From Faecalibacterium sp. (lineage in GTDB: Bacteria; Bacillota; Clostridia; Oscillospirales; Ruminococcaceae), in contig JARHYC010000020.1 of the NCBI GenBank assembly GCA_029264955.1, positions 124,001 to 188,000 of the forward strand: a DNA stretch of 64,000 nucleotides, written 5' to 3'. The notes below the pieces were generated by a model that had not been told where the DNA came from, made no database searches, and saw nothing but the letters and a program-made list of their open reading frames with translations. Made by a program: the position numbers and the translations under genes. Position 1 is the stretch's first letter, and each line of letters begins with the position of its first letter. Of the stretch, positions 32,280-40,436 are shown piece by piece.

Positions 32280-33263
32280 ATGCTCATTCCCGTTTTGCTG
32301 TTCATCGTCGGTCTGCTGTGCCTGATTAAAGGCGGCGACTGGTTCGTCGACGGTGCTGTTGGCATTGCCCGCAAGTTTCACCTGCCCGAACTTCTGATTG
32401 GTGCTACCGTTGTTTCCATCGGCACCACCCTGCCTGAGGTTATGGTTTCTACCACTTCCGCTCTGGGCGGTCACGGTGAGATTGCCTATGGCAACGCAAT
32501 CGGCTCCATCATCTGCAACACTGCACTGATCGCCGCAATCACCATTTCTCTGCGCCCGGGCAAGGTTGACCCTAAGACCCTGAAGACTCCTGTCCTGTTC
32601 TTCTTTACCGCAGCGATTATCTATTCTGCGGTGGCTTATACCACCGGCTACTTCAGCCGCCCCATTGGCCTGCTGATGTTGGCTCTGTTCGTTGTTTACA
32701 TGATTGTCACGGTCAAGCAGATGAAGAGCAGCCCCGCCTCCGCTGCTGACGCTGCATTGGAAGCAGCTGAAGAGCCTGCAGAAGAAGATCGCCCCCTGTC
32801 CAAGAACCTGCTCCTGTTGGTACTTGGCGCTGCGCTGATTGCTGTGGGTGCCGACCTGCTGGTCGACAATGGCACTCTGATTGCCGAAGCGCTGGGCGTT
32901 CCGGAATCTGTCATCGCGCTGACCTTTGTTGCTCTGGGCACCAGCCTGCCCGAGCTGGTCACCGCTATCACCAGCCTGGCAAAGGGGCATGGTTCTTTGT
33001 CTTTGGGCAATGTCATCGGCGCAAACCTGTTCAATCTGGTTCTGGTTTCCGGTGTTTCCGTCACTCTGGCACCCTTCGCAATCCCCGCAAACAGCATGAT
33101 TGCAGGCATCAACGCCTCTCTGCTGATTGACATTCCCGTCATGCTGTTCGTTATGGCATTTATGACTCTGCCCCCGCTGTTCCGTGGTAAGCTGAGCCGT
33201 TTCCAGGGCATCACCCTGCTGTGCATCTACGCAGCATTCTGCGTATTCCAGTTTGTGATGTAA
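32280..33263 (+). CDS. Calcium/sodium antiporter, CaCA family (YrbG-like)
   Basis: A 327-residue integral membrane protein with about ten helices in two homologous halves. The alpha-1 repeat (GTTLPEVMVSTTSALGG, then GNAIGSIICN) and alpha-2 repeat (GTSLPELVTAITSLAKG, then GNVIGANLFN) carry the acidic and Asn residues that bind Ca2+ and Na+. An acidic cytosolic loop (about 143-165) separates them. AGGAGGATTTCCT precedes the ATG. The gene has its own promoter with a hairpin at the very start of the RNA and a terminator at 33289-33317. Confidence 0.93.
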   Translation: MLIPVLLFIVGLLCLIKGGDWFVDGAVGIARKFHLPELLIGATVVSIGTTLPEVMVSTTSALGGHGEIAYGNAIGSIICNTALIAAITISLRPGKVDPKTLKTPVLFFFTAAIIYSAVAYTTGYFSRPIGLLMLALFVVYMIVTVKQMKSSPASAADAALEAAEEPAEEDRPLSKNLLLLVLGAALIAVGADLLVDNGTLIAEALGVPESVIALTFVALGTSLPELVTAITSLAKGHGSLSLGNVIGANLFNLVLVSGVSVTLAPFAIPANSMIAGINASLLIDIPVMLFVMAFMTLPPLFRGKLSRFQGITLLCIYAAFCVFQFVM

Positions 33264-33288
33264 TCACTCTGCACAAAATGCATTTCTG

Positions 33289-33317
33289 CACCCGTCGGCT
33301 TCGGCGGGTGTTTTTTA
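33289..33317 (+). terminator. Terminator of the CaCA antiporter gene
   Basis: A 9-bp stem (33289-33297 with 33302-33310) with TTCG-like loop, followed by six T. Confidence 0.85.
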
Positions 33318-33329
33318 TTTTGCCTGTGC

Positions 33330-33358
33330 TTGACGCACTCTACCCAGACGGCTACAAT
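33330..33358 (+). promoter_or_regulatory. Promoter of nudF-rluA
   Basis: TTGACG (33330-33335) and TACAAT (33353-33358) with a 17-bp spacer. Confidence 0.75.
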
Positions 33359-33406
33359 ATAGAACGTACCAAACAACACCAAAAATCTGAAAAGGAGCGA
33401 TGCAGC

Positions 33407-33961
33407 TTGACTACTCATCACTACACCGAAGACAAGCTCTCCAGCGAGGAAATCTTCCACGGACGCATCTTTACCGTTACCCGCGATACGGTCTGTTTGG
33501 AAGATGGGCGTGAGCGTTCCCGCGAGGTCGTCCACCACCACGGCGGCGCCTGCATCCTGCCGTTGTTTGACGATGGCACCATCTGCCTGGTGCGCCAGTA
33601 CCGCTATGCCATGCAGCAGGAACTGTGGGAACTGCCCGCCGGCAAGCTGGAACCCGGCGAAGACCCCTTTGAAGCCGCTAAACGTGAGCTGGAAGAAGAA
33701 TGCGGTCTGGTTGCAGACAACTTCATCTCTCTGGGTGCGTTTTACCCCACCGTCGGTTACTGCACCGAAGTGATCTACTGCTGGATTGCCACCGGTCTGC
33801 ACGAAACCCAGATGCATCTGGATGACGGTGAATTTTTGACACCGGAACGGGTACCGCTGGATGAAGCCATCGCCATGGTGATGGACGGCCGCATCAAGGA
33901 CGGCAAAACCGTCGCCGGTATTTTGAAGGCACAGTATCTGCGTGCCAACGGCGCTCTGTAA
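33407..33961 (+). CDS. nudF: ADP-ribose pyrophosphatase (Nudix hydrolase)
   Basis: A 184-residue Nudix enzyme. The Nudix box GKLEPGEDPFEAAKRELEEECGL matches Gx5Ex7REUxEExGU exactly. The N-terminal strand pair and the VRQYRYAMQQELWELPAGKLE segment are typical of ADP-ribose pyrophosphatases. The start is TTG at 33407: AAGGAG lies 9 bp upstream, there is no ATG in frame at a suitable place, and the longer frame runs through the promoter. It is followed directly by an rluA-type gene whose frame overlaps its stop codon (TAATG). Confidence 0.92.
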   Translation: MTTHHYTEDKLSSEEIFHGRIFTVTRDTVCLEDGRERSREVVHHHGGACILPLFDDGTICLVRQYRYAMQQELWELPAGKLEPGEDPFEAAKRELEEECGLVADNFISLGAFYPTVGYCTEVIYCWIATGLHETQMHLDDGEFLTPERVPLDEAIAMVMDGRIKDGKTVAGILKAQYLRANGAL

Positions 33962-33999
33962 TGCGCGCACCCACTACTTTGACAAGGATAAATAACGCA

Positions 34000-34647
34000 A
34001 TGCTCCAAATCGTTTACGAAGATCAGAATATTACTATTTGTATCAAGCCCATTGGTTATTCCAGTGAAGATAGTGCTTTTGCACCTTGTGTTCCTGCATT
34101 GCTGCGAGAACACTGGAACAAACCCGCTGCTTATGTGGGTGTGGTACACCGTCTGGACATGGGTGCTTCCGGTCTGATGGTGTATGCCCGCACCAAAGCT
34201 GCGGCAGCAGCACTGTCTCGCCAGATGACAGACGGCAGCTTCCACAAGGAATACCTGTGTGTTTGTGCCGGGGTTCCCCAGCCGGATGTGGGCACTATGG
34301 AGGACTGGCTGTTTAAGGACAGCCGCCAGCACAAGGTGTTCCCCGTTAAGAAGGAACGCAAAGGTGCCAAGAAAGCCTTGCTGGATTACGAAGTTCTGGA
34401 AAAAAACGAAGAATCTTCTTTGTGCCGTGTGCAGCTGCACACCGGCCGTACTCACCAAATCCGCGTGCAGTTCGCCAGTCGTCGCCACCCTTTGTATGGT
34501 GACGGAAAATACGGCAGCCGCATTAAATGCGCGTTGGGGCTTTGGTGTGCCCGACTGGAATTTATCCTGCCAGGGGAAGATCAGCCCCGCATTTTCTTTC
34601 AGGAACCGCCTGCCGCAGGCGCATTTGAGCCGTTCTTTCCGGAATAA
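34000..34647 (+). CDS. RluA-family RNA pseudouridine synthase
   Basis: A 215-residue small RluA-type pseudouridine synthase without an S4 domain. The catalytic motif VHRLDMGASGLM contains the essential Asp, and LHTGRTHQIRVQF and HPLYGDGKYG are conserved. The target uridine (rRNA or tRNA) is not predictable. I place the start at 34000, with AAGGAT upstream and a typical MLQIVYED N-terminus; the ATG at 33961, overlapping the nudF stop, is an alternative that adds 13 residues. Confidence 0.9.
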   Translation: MLQIVYEDQNITICIKPIGYSSEDSAFAPCVPALLREHWNKPAAYVGVVHRLDMGASGLMVYARTKAAAAALSRQMTDGSFHKEYLCVCAGVPQPDVGTMEDWLFKDSRQHKVFPVKKERKGAKKALLDYEVLEKNEESSLCRVQLHTGRTHQIRVQFASRRHPLYGDGKYGSRIKCALGLWCARLEFILPGEDQPRIFFQEPPAAGAFEPFFPE

Positions 34648-34685
34648 TCTCCTGTGCGATTATTTATCGCGCTTTGAATACACAA

Positions 34686-34721
34686 AAAAATGCCGACTGC
34701 GTAATGCAGTCGGCATTTTTA
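34686..34721. terminator. Bidirectional terminator between rluA-type gene and pflA
   Basis: A 15-bp stem (34686-34700 with 34706-34720) with A5 and T5 ends between two convergent genes. Confidence 0.9.
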
Positions 34722-34732
34722 TTTATTTCAGA

Positions 34733-35491
34733 TCACCCGTTCAGGGCCTTTTTGCGAGCAGCCAAGATGACCTCGCGTGCGCGCACCGCTGTCTTTTTAT
34801 CCAGCGCCGGTACACCTTGCAGCGGGTAGTCAATACCCAGCTTTTCGTATTTCGCCACGCCCATGGTGTGGTAAGGCAGTACTTCCAACGCTTTCACGTT
34901 GGGCAGCTCTGCCAGCAAGGTTCCCAGTGCGGTCCATTCTGCTTCGCTGTCAGTGATGCCCGGCACAACAACGTGCCGCACCCACATTGGCTGGTTTTTC
35001 GCCGCCAGATAACGGGCGAAAGCCAGAATGTTATCGTTGCACTGACCTGTCAGCTCTTTATGCGCTTCAGATTCTGCGTGCTTGATATCCAGCAAAAACA
35101 GGTCTGTCACTTCACACAGCGCATCAAAACGAGCAAGCTGTGTGGGATCATCCGCGCGGAAGGTGATACCAGAAGTATCCACACAGGTGTGGATCCCCTT
35201 AGCCTTCGCTTTGCGGAACAGCTCAAGCACAAAATCCATCTGCAACAGCGGTTCGCCCCCGGTGCAGGTGATACCGCCACGCTTATAAAACGAAGCGTTG
35301 CGTGCGTACTGAGTCAAAATCTCGTCTGTCGTCATTTCGGTACCCAGACCCGGCTGCCAAGTATCGGGATTATGGCAATACTTGCAACGCATGGGGCATC
35401 CCTGTAGAAACACCACAAAGCGCACGCCGGGACCGTCTACGGTACCAAAACTCTCCAGAGAATGGATGTGTCCTTTGATTTCCGCTGCCAT
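34733..35491 (-). CDS. pflA: Pyruvate formate-lyase activating enzyme
   Basis: A 252-residue radical SAM protein. The cluster motif is GCPMRCKYCHNPDTW (Cys32, Cys36, Cys39), the C-x3-C-x2-C of glycyl-radical activases. FGTVDGPGVRFVVFLQG precedes it as in PflA. It has no extra ferredoxin-like domain, as expected for PFL rather than for other glycyl-radical enzymes. It reduces SAM to abstract H from the PFL glycine. Here that glycine is on the separate 80-residue protein encoded immediately upstream, 4 bp away. Its own ribosome binding site is poor, so translation is probably coupled. Confidence 0.96.
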   Translation of the reverse strand: MAAEIKGHIHSLESFGTVDGPGVRFVVFLQGCPMRCKYCHNPDTWQPGLGTEMTTDEILTQYARNASFYKRGGITCTGGEPLLQMDFVLELFRKAKAKGIHTCVDTSGITFRADDPTQLARFDALCEVTDLFLLDIKHAESEAHKELTGQCNDNILAFARYLAAKNQPMWVRHVVVPGITDSEAEWTALGTLLAELPNVKALEVLPYHTMGVAKYEKLGIDYPLQGVPALDKKTAVRAREVILAARKKALNG

Positions 35492-35495
35492 CGAA

Positions 35496-35738
35496 TTAGA
35501 TTGCGTCGTGGAAAGTACGAGAGATGACCTCGTCCTGCTGTGCCTTGGTCAGCTTATTGAAGTTGACTGCATAGCCGGAAACACGAACGGTCAGCTGGGG
35601 GTACTTCTCAGGATGCGCCTGAGCATCCAGCAGGGTGTCGCGGTTAAAAACGTTAACATTCAGGTGATGGCCGCCTTCGGCTGCATAGCCATCCAACAGG
35701 TCAACCAGGTTGTCGATTTGCTGCTTATTTGCTTCCAT
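35496..35738 (-). CDS. Stand-alone glycyl-radical domain of pyruvate formate-lyase (GrcA-like)
   Basis: 80 residues that match only the C-terminal end of PFL: an [19 protein letters not shown] segment, [19 protein letters not shown] with the radical Gly at position 55, and [15 protein letters not shown]. It resembles GrcA/YfiD, the spare-part glycyl-radical protein of enterobacteria, but lacks the GrcA N-terminal extension. The adjacent PFL gene ends before this domain, so this protein is required in trans for activity. AAAGGAAAAG lies before the ATG. Gene order is pflB, Cys-rich gene, this gene, pflA. Confidence 0.9.
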   Translation of the reverse strand: MEANKQQIDNLVDLLDGYAAEGGHHLNVNVFNRDTLLDAQAHPEKYPQLTVRVSGYAVNFNKLTKAQQDEVISRTFHDAI

Positions 35739-35764
35739 AGTAGCTTTTCCTTTCTTTCTTTCGG

Positions 35765-35947
35765 TTATTTCTTAACCGGTGTATTGCAGGCGACGTCAGA
35801 AAATTCGCCGCAGCAAGTTGTGCAGCGGGTTTCAGAGGCTTCCCCCTCACCGCCGGTAACTTTCATGTGGCCGCCGCCTTTTGCCATAAACGCATCAATG
35901 TGAGCAATCAGCTCGTCGATGCGCTGCTCTTCGTTTTTCTCCTGCAT
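35765..35947 (-). CDS. 60-residue Cys-rich protein related to the PFL glycyl-radical region
   Basis: 60 residues with no name that I recognise. Residues 8-30 ([23 protein letters not shown]) resemble the stretch that precedes the radical loop in the 80-residue neighbour ([22 protein letters not shown]), so it looks like a shortened paralogue. The radical loop RVSGYAV is absent. Instead a tail with Cys42, Cys45, Cys46 and Cys54 follows, which could bind a metal or act in redox sensing. It is 35 bp downstream of pflB and 26 bp upstream of the glycyl-radical gene. GAGGCG precedes the ATG. A role in assembling or protecting the split enzyme is inference. Confidence 0.75.
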   Translation of the reverse strand: MQEKNEEQRIDELIAHIDAFMAKGGGHMKVTGGEGEASETRCTTCCGEFSDVACNTPVKK

Positions 35948-35982
35948 TGGGATTCGCCTCGATTCTCAAAAGTAGTTTTGGA

Positions 35983-38037
35983 TTAGTTCTCAGACTCGAA
36001 CTCGTCCATCTCCACGCTCAGGTCGCCAGCAAAGATCTGATCGTCCTTGCCCAGTGCGCCGGGGATGATGGAGAAGGTATTGGAAATGCCATCCTGTGCT
36101 TCGCTGAAGGGCAGCTTTGCAACAGATGCCAAGCTAGCAACTGCGCCGTGGGTATCACGACGGTGCATGGGGTTCGCACCAGGTGCAAACGGTTCGCCAC
36201 GCTTACGGCCATCGGGGGTAGAACCAGTGTTACGGCCATAAACAACGTTGGAGGTGATAGTCAGGATGGAGGTGGTGGGGATACCGCCACGGTAGGTGTG
36301 GTTGCCCTTGACGTAGCTCATGAAGGTATCAACCAGATCAGCTGCGATCAGGTCAACACGATCGTCGTCGTTGCCGTACTTGGGGAAATCACCCTCAACT
36401 TCGTAATCGACCACGATGCCATCCTCATCACGGATGCACTTGACCTTAGCGTACTTGATAGCAGACAGAGAGTCCGCAACAACAGACAGGCCAGCGATAC
36501 CGGTTGCGAACCAGCGGGTGACCTTCTTGTCGTGCAGGGACATCTGCAGCTTCTCGTAGCAGTACTTGTCGTGCATGTAGTGGATGATGTTCAGGGTATT
36601 GACGTACACCTGAGCCAGCCACTTCATCATTTCCTTGTACTTAGCCATAACATCGTCGTAATCCAGGTAGTCGCCTACAACGGGGCGATATGCGGGACCG
36701 ACCTGCTTTTTGCTGATTTCATCAACACCACCGTTGATCGCGTACAGCAGGCACTTTGCCAGGTTAGCACGAGCGCCGAAGAACTGCATCTCCTTGCCGA
36801 TGCGCATAGAAGATACGCAGCAAGCGATGGCATAGTCGTCACCGTGGGTAACGCGCATCAGGTCATCGTTCTCGTACTGGATGCTGGAAGACTCGATCGA
36901 AGTCTTAGCACAGAAACGCTTGAAGTTTTCCGGCAGGCGAGTAGACCACAGAACTGTCAGGTTGGGTTCCGGAGCGGTGCCCAGGTTGGACAGAGTGTGC
37001 AGGTAACGGTAGCTCATCTTGGTGACCATGTGACGGCCGTCGATGCCTACGCCGCCAATGGACTCGGTAACCCACTGGGGATCGCCAGAGAACAGATCAT
37101 TGTACTCGGGGGTACGAGCAAACTTGATCAGGCGCAGCTTCATAATGAAGTGATCGACGAACTCCTGGATCTGATCCTCAGTAAAGGTGCCGTTTGCCAG
37201 GTCGCGCTGTGCATAGATGTCCAGGAAGGTGGAGGTACGGCCCAGGCTCATCGCAGCGCCGTTCTGCTCCTTAACAGCCGCCAGGTAGCCAAAGTACAGC
37301 CACTGGATAGCTTCCTTGACGTTGGTAGCGGGCTTGGAAATATCGAAGCCGTAGATTTCACCCAGCTTCTTCAGTTCCTGCAACGCACGGATCTGCTCGC
37401 TCAACTCTTCACGCTCACGAATAACATCAGAGTACATGATGACACGGGTGGTGTCCTTCTGGTGCTGCTTGTCCTCGATCAGGCGATCCACACCATACAG
37501 AGCAACACGGCGGTAGTCACCAATGATACGGCCACGGCCGTAAGCGTCGGGCAGACCGGTGATGATGTGGTTGGAACGGCAAGCACGCATCTCAGGGGTG
37601 TAAGCGTCAAAAACGCCTGCGTTATGGGTCTTGCGGTGAACGGTAAAGAACTCCTCGATTTCGGGGTCCAGCGTGTAACCGTTATCCTCGCAAGCTTTCT
37701 TAGCCATACGGATGCCACCATAAGGCATCAGCGCACGCTTAAAAGGCTTATCGGTCTGGAAACCAACAATCGTTTCCTTATCCTTGTTCAGGTAACCGGG
37801 GCCATGGGAGGTGATGGTAGAAATGACACGAGTGTCCATATCCAGGACACCGCCGGCCTCGTGTTCTTTCTTGGTCAGGTCCATAACCTGATCCCATAGA
37901 TCCTTGGTGTCCTGGGTAGGACCAGCCAGGAATGCATCATCTCCATCATAAGGAGTATAGTTCTTCTGGATGAAATCTCGCACATTGATTTCGCGTTCCC
38001 ACACACCGGGAACAAAGCCTGTCCATTCGTTTTTCAC
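35983..38037 (-). CDS. pflB: Pyruvate formate-lyase large subunit lacking the glycyl-radical domain
   Basis: 684 residues, about 70 shorter than normal PFL at the C-terminus. The active-site dyad Cys406-Cys407 is present in AIACCVSSM, and the pyruvate-site blocks [23 protein letters not shown] and [15 protein letters not shown] are intact. The chain ends soon after [23 protein letters not shown] with a proper stop, exactly where the glycyl-radical domain would begin. That domain is encoded 245 bp further on as a separate protein. Start is GTG at 38037 with GAGGAGG 6 bp upstream. A promoter (TTGACA, 16 bp, TACACT) is at 38120-38147. Confidence 0.95.
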   Translation of the reverse strand: MKNEWTGFVPGVWEREINVRDFIQKNYTPYDGDDAFLAGPTQDTKDLWDQVMDLTKKEHEAGGVLDMDTRVISTITSHGPGYLNKDKETIVGFQTDKPFKRALMPYGGIRMAKKACEDNGYTLDPEIEEFFTVHRKTHNAGVFDAYTPEMRACRSNHIITGLPDAYGRGRIIGDYRRVALYGVDRLIEDKQHQKDTTRVIMYSDVIREREELSEQIRALQELKKLGEIYGFDISKPATNVKEAIQWLYFGYLAAVKEQNGAAMSLGRTSTFLDIYAQRDLANGTFTEDQIQEFVDHFIMKLRLIKFARTPEYNDLFSGDPQWVTESIGGVGIDGRHMVTKMSYRYLHTLSNLGTAPEPNLTVLWSTRLPENFKRFCAKTSIESSSIQYENDDLMRVTHGDDYAIACCVSSMRIGKEMQFFGARANLAKCLLYAINGGVDEISKKQVGPAYRPVVGDYLDYDDVMAKYKEMMKWLAQVYVNTLNIIHYMHDKYCYEKLQMSLHDKKVTRWFATGIAGLSVVADSLSAIKYAKVKCIRDEDGIVVDYEVEGDFPKYGNDDDRVDLIAADLVDTFMSYVKGNHTYRGGIPTTSILTITSNVVYGRNTGSTPDGRKRGEPFAPGANPMHRRDTHGAVASLASVAKLPFSEAQDGISNTFSIIPGALGKDDQIFAGDLSVEMDEFESEN

Positions 38038-38119
38038 AATTGGCCTCCTCAATTCCTCTAACACATTATGTAATCGGACAACCAGGCAAGCGCCTTGTTA
38101 TGCCGCATGATACTTTTTT

Positions 38120-38147
38120 AGTGTACAGGCTCACAAAGGAATGTCAA
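38120..38147 (-). promoter_or_regulatory. Promoter of the pfl operon
   Basis: TTGACA (38142-38147) and TACACT (38120-38125) on the minus strand with a 16-bp spacer, leaving a leader of about 75 nt. Confidence 0.75.
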
Positions 38148-38368
38148 GCAAATGACAAGCATTTCACGAATCTTTTTTGGCATCCTTTTGTCCATGATGC
38201 ACACGGCAGAACATAGCTACTAGTTTTCTCCTCTTTCGCGACTTGGTTTTTTATGTTTTTCACAAAAGGTGGTCTTGCCCATCGTATTGCAGAGAAAACA
38301 GCTGTCGGTTGGTTTTTATCTCTCTTTTTCGGCAAAAGAATGAAAGCAATGCGTTTTATTTTTCTTTG
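38148..38368. other. Non-coding interval between the small RNA and the pfl promoter
   Basis: AT-rich sequence with long T runs on the plus strand. A loosely open minus-strand frame (38144-38392) spans the promoter and a terminator and has no ribosome binding site, so I do not call it. Confidence 0.45.
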
Positions 38369-38477
38369 AAAAAGCCGTGCAGTGGTAGGCACGGCCTCAA
38401 AGAAACCCGCGCTTTTCTTCCGATTGGGGGAAATCGTCTGACAAAAGGCGCGTGTTAGTTAGTCTTTGCTAACTTAC
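38369..38477 (-). ncRNA. Candidate small RNA with C-rich loop, upstream of pfl
   Basis: A unit of about 109 nt on the minus strand with all parts of a small RNA gene: promoter at 38484-38512, no open frame, and a strong intrinsic terminator (GCCGTGC with GCACGGC, 38374-38395, then five T). The 5' part can fold as CGCGT-AGTTAG with CTAACT-ACGCG. A middle hairpin CGATT/AATCG exposes a TCCCCC loop (about 38425-38430), flanked by pairing of CGCG and TTTT with AAAAGCGCG. Unpaired C-rich loops are the seed of Firmicutes regulators such as RsaE/RoxS, which bind ribosome binding sites; this one is not recognised by sequence. Confidence 0.6.
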
Positions 38478-38483
38478 GCGTTC

Positions 38484-38512
38484 ATTTTACCAGATTCCTT
38501 CTGGCATGGCAA
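38484..38512 (-). promoter_or_regulatory. Promoter of the candidate small RNA
   Basis: TTGCCA (38507-38512) and TAAAAT (38484-38489) on the minus strand with a 17-bp spacer. Confidence 0.65.
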
Positions 38513-38613
38513 TACTTTTCCTGGATTTTCAAAAAATTTTTTCTTTCTTTTCACGTCTGTCTATACCCGGCCGTCATGCAACAAAAATCCTTGTTATATG
38601 GTTCGTATATAAC

Positions 38614-38653
38614 AAAAAAGGATGACGCAACCACGGTCACGCCATCCCTTTTT
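38614..38653 (-). terminator. Terminator of the HTH-membrane protein operon
   Basis: GGATG (38620-38624) pairs with CATCC (38643-38647) with further pairing inside, and six T follow on the minus strand (38614-38619). Confidence 0.6.
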
Positions 38654-38692
38654 CAATCTGTTTTTCTGCGCCAAAGTGTACGGATCAAACGC

Positions 38693-39166
38693 TTATCCTT
38701 CGTTTTCTTCCTCGTCAATCTTGGCATCCAACTGATCTTTTCTGCGCTTGCAAATACCTGATGTAAACGTCAGCACAAGCATCGTCAGCACGCTGATCGA
38801 GAGGAACATCACCACAAAGGTTGCCACAGAACCTGCCAGTGCATGGTATCGAACGTAGCTGATAATCCCCCAGAAACCGCCGAATGCAAGACCCGCTAAT
38901 GAGCTGAGGCCCAGATTGGTTTTGCCATTCGGCTTGAGATTTCTATCCCAAATGCCATTCTTCAGACAGGTAAACAGGATATATCCGCTAGCAATCAGCA
39001 AAATCAAGCTTTCTCCGCCAATAGCGCGAATATCGTTGTTTCCCATTGCCATCTGGATATAAATTACAGCCAGCAGACCCCAGAAGCACAGCCAGCATGC
39101 ATTGTGTTCGATGCGCAGCAACTTCTGCTCCTGCATCTCGTCCAGATTACTTTTACGCTTCTTCAT
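38693..39166 (-). CDS. Four-helix membrane protein of the DUF6773 type
   Basis: 157 residues with a basic N-terminus, four hydrophobic segments (about 25-41, 52-69, 90-107, 112-137) and an acidic C-terminal tail. The layout and the FGGFWGIISYVRY region resemble the DUF6773 family found next to small HTH genes in Clostridia. Function unknown. The ATG at 39166 has GGAGG upstream and overlaps the end of the HTH gene by 14 bp, so the two are coupled. The regulator probably controls the amount of this membrane protein. Confidence 0.7.
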   Translation of the reverse strand: MKKRKSNLDEMQEQKLLRIEHNACWLCFWGLLAVIYIQMAMGNNDIRAIGGESLILLIASGYILFTCLKNGIWDRNLKPNGKTNLGLSSLAGLAFGGFWGIISYVRYHALAGSVATFVVMFLSISVLTMLVLTFTSGICKRRKDQLDAKIDEEENEG

Positions 39167-39368
39167 CGCTCTCATCCTCCCAAAACAGTTCATCCAGCTG
39201 TGCATCCAACGCCCAGCAGATTTTCAGGCATAATTTAATGGTGGGGTTGTATTCGCCTTTTTCGATTGCGTTGATGGTCTGGCGTGATACGCCTATTTTT
39301 TCCGCCAGCTCTTTCTGGGTCATATCTTTTTTGGTTCGTGCGAGTTTCAATGCCATATTTCTTGCCAC
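39153..39368 (-). CDS. Small XRE-family transcriptional regulator
   Basis: 71 residues, almost only a Cro/C1 helix-turn-helix: MALKLARTKKDMTQKELAEKIGVSRQTINAIEKGEYNPTIKLCLKI, plus a short acidic end. This is the YozG-like minimal HTH type that is usually encoded before a small membrane protein. The start is taken as GTG at 39368, with AAAGGGGG 7 bp upstream; the ATG at 39404 lies at the promoter start point (promoter 39395-39423), so the longer frame cannot be fully translated. Confidence 0.85.
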   Translation of the reverse strand: MARNMALKLARTKKDMTQKELAEKIGVSRQTINAIEKGEYNPTIKLCLKICWALDAQLDELFWEDESDEEA

Positions 39369-39394
39369 ATCGAAGCCCCCTTTCTTGTGCCTAA

Positions 39395-39423
39395 ATAGTA
39401 TCATATAGTTTTCTTCAAGTCAA
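39395..39423 (-). promoter_or_regulatory. Promoter of the small XRE operon
   Basis: TTGACT (39418-39423) and TACTAT (39395-39400) on the minus strand with a 17-bp spacer. Confidence 0.7.
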
Positions 39424-39494
39424 GTATATATTACATTTATTCCAATAAAAGTTACTTTTACAGAAGCTATTTCCGCTTTCTACGCATTGCTTTG

Positions 39495-39523
39495 TTGCGT
39501 TTTGACACCAGGTCTGCTATGAT
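39495..39523 (+). promoter_or_regulatory. Promoter of the hypothetical gene at 39565
   Basis: TTGCGT (39495-39500) and TATGAT (39518-39523) with a 17-bp spacer. Confidence 0.5.
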
Positions 39524-39564
39524 ACCCATATCCTAAACATCATAGTTCTTTCAGGAGGCAAACG

Positions 39565-40374
39565 ATGCATTTACTGAAAAAACTTGCCGCAGTGCTGGCT
39601 GGGCTTGTACTGTTTTTTGCTTTTCTCTGTGGAATTTTTGTATTCGAAATGGATTATGTGATTCATACCGTTGATATTTCTCACAGCCCTGACATGCGCT
39701 GCGAACTAAAACTGCAATCCATAGGACAACCGTTTCTGTTTGGCTGGACAAAAGGTCGTTTGATTCTAAAACACGGTTCGAAAACCATTGCCAAATATCG
39801 CTTCCGTGTAGCCGATGACGGTGCTATGCTTCGCCCCACCACTTGGCAGGTACACTGGCGGGATCACTGGGTAGAAGTGTTGCTGGATGGTTCCGAACAG
39901 GAGCCCGCCTGCATTCAAATAGGCTATGATGGCTCCATCAAAACAATTCCGATGGAAACCGCATCTTCTCCGGTAGAAGCTCAGCCGGAACTTCCACCGG
40001 AGATCGAAGGCCACGAAATGTCTTTCGGTGTAATGGATGGCTACTATGCCATTTACGACTTATTCTTCGATGGGCAGAACAAGAACTGTATCGAACAATA
40101 TACCGCCAAGGGCAACAGCTATGTGATACTGGCAGAAGATGATACCCACATTGAGTACCTGATGTATGACAGGGATTCCAAAAACGGAAAATGCGGTCTG
40201 TATGTATACTATATCTGCCAAAAGGCAGAGGATGGCTCTTGGTCTGTTGCGGATTCTGAGATTCGGAACAGCTATGGCTTCTGCTACGAAACCGGCGATC
40301 TGTATCCCAGCGGCAAAACCGGCTGGGGCCAGCCGGGTACACCGGGCTATCAAGAAGCAACCGGCGAAAACTGA
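39565..40374 (+). CDS. Membrane-anchored protein of unknown function
   Basis: 269 residues. A basic MHLLKK start and one hydrophobic helix (about 7-28) suggest an uncleaved signal anchor. The remainder is a beta-rich extracytoplasmic region with a Pro-rich hinge (about 133-150) dividing two domains. The second half is rich in Tyr, Asp and Cys (Cys at about 182, 217, 223 and 249). I recognise no family. AGGAGGCAAACG lies before the ATG, and it is a single-gene unit with promoter and terminator. Confidence 0.8.
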   Translation: MHLLKKLAAVLAGLVLFFAFLCGIFVFEMDYVIHTVDISHSPDMRCELKLQSIGQPFLFGWTKGRLILKHGSKTIAKYRFRVADDGAMLRPTTWQVHWRDHWVEVLLDGSEQEPACIQIGYDGSIKTIPMETASSPVEAQPELPPEIEGHEMSFGVMDGYYAIYDLFFDGQNKNCIEQYTAKGNSYVILAEDDTHIEYLMYDRDSKNGKCGLYVYYICQKAEDGSWSVADSEIRNSYGFCYETGDLYPSGKTGWGQPGTPGYQEATGEN

Positions 40375-40391
40375 CAGCGCTTATTCGACAC

Positions 40392-40429
40392 AAAAAAGCG
40401 GCATAGCTTCCACGCTATGCCGCTTTTTT
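40392..40429. terminator. Bidirectional terminator
   Basis: A 16-bp stem (40392-40407 with 40414-40429) with A6 and T6 ends between convergent genes. Confidence 0.9.
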
Positions 40430-40436
40430 CTTTGCT

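Noticed and set aside
35947-37899. 650-codon plus-strand frame opposite pflB
   Set aside because: Antisense shadow of a strongly biased gene with no start signal.
38144-38392. 82-codon minus-strand frame upstream of pfl
   Set aside because: Runs through a terminator hairpin and the pfl promoter, with no ribosome binding site.
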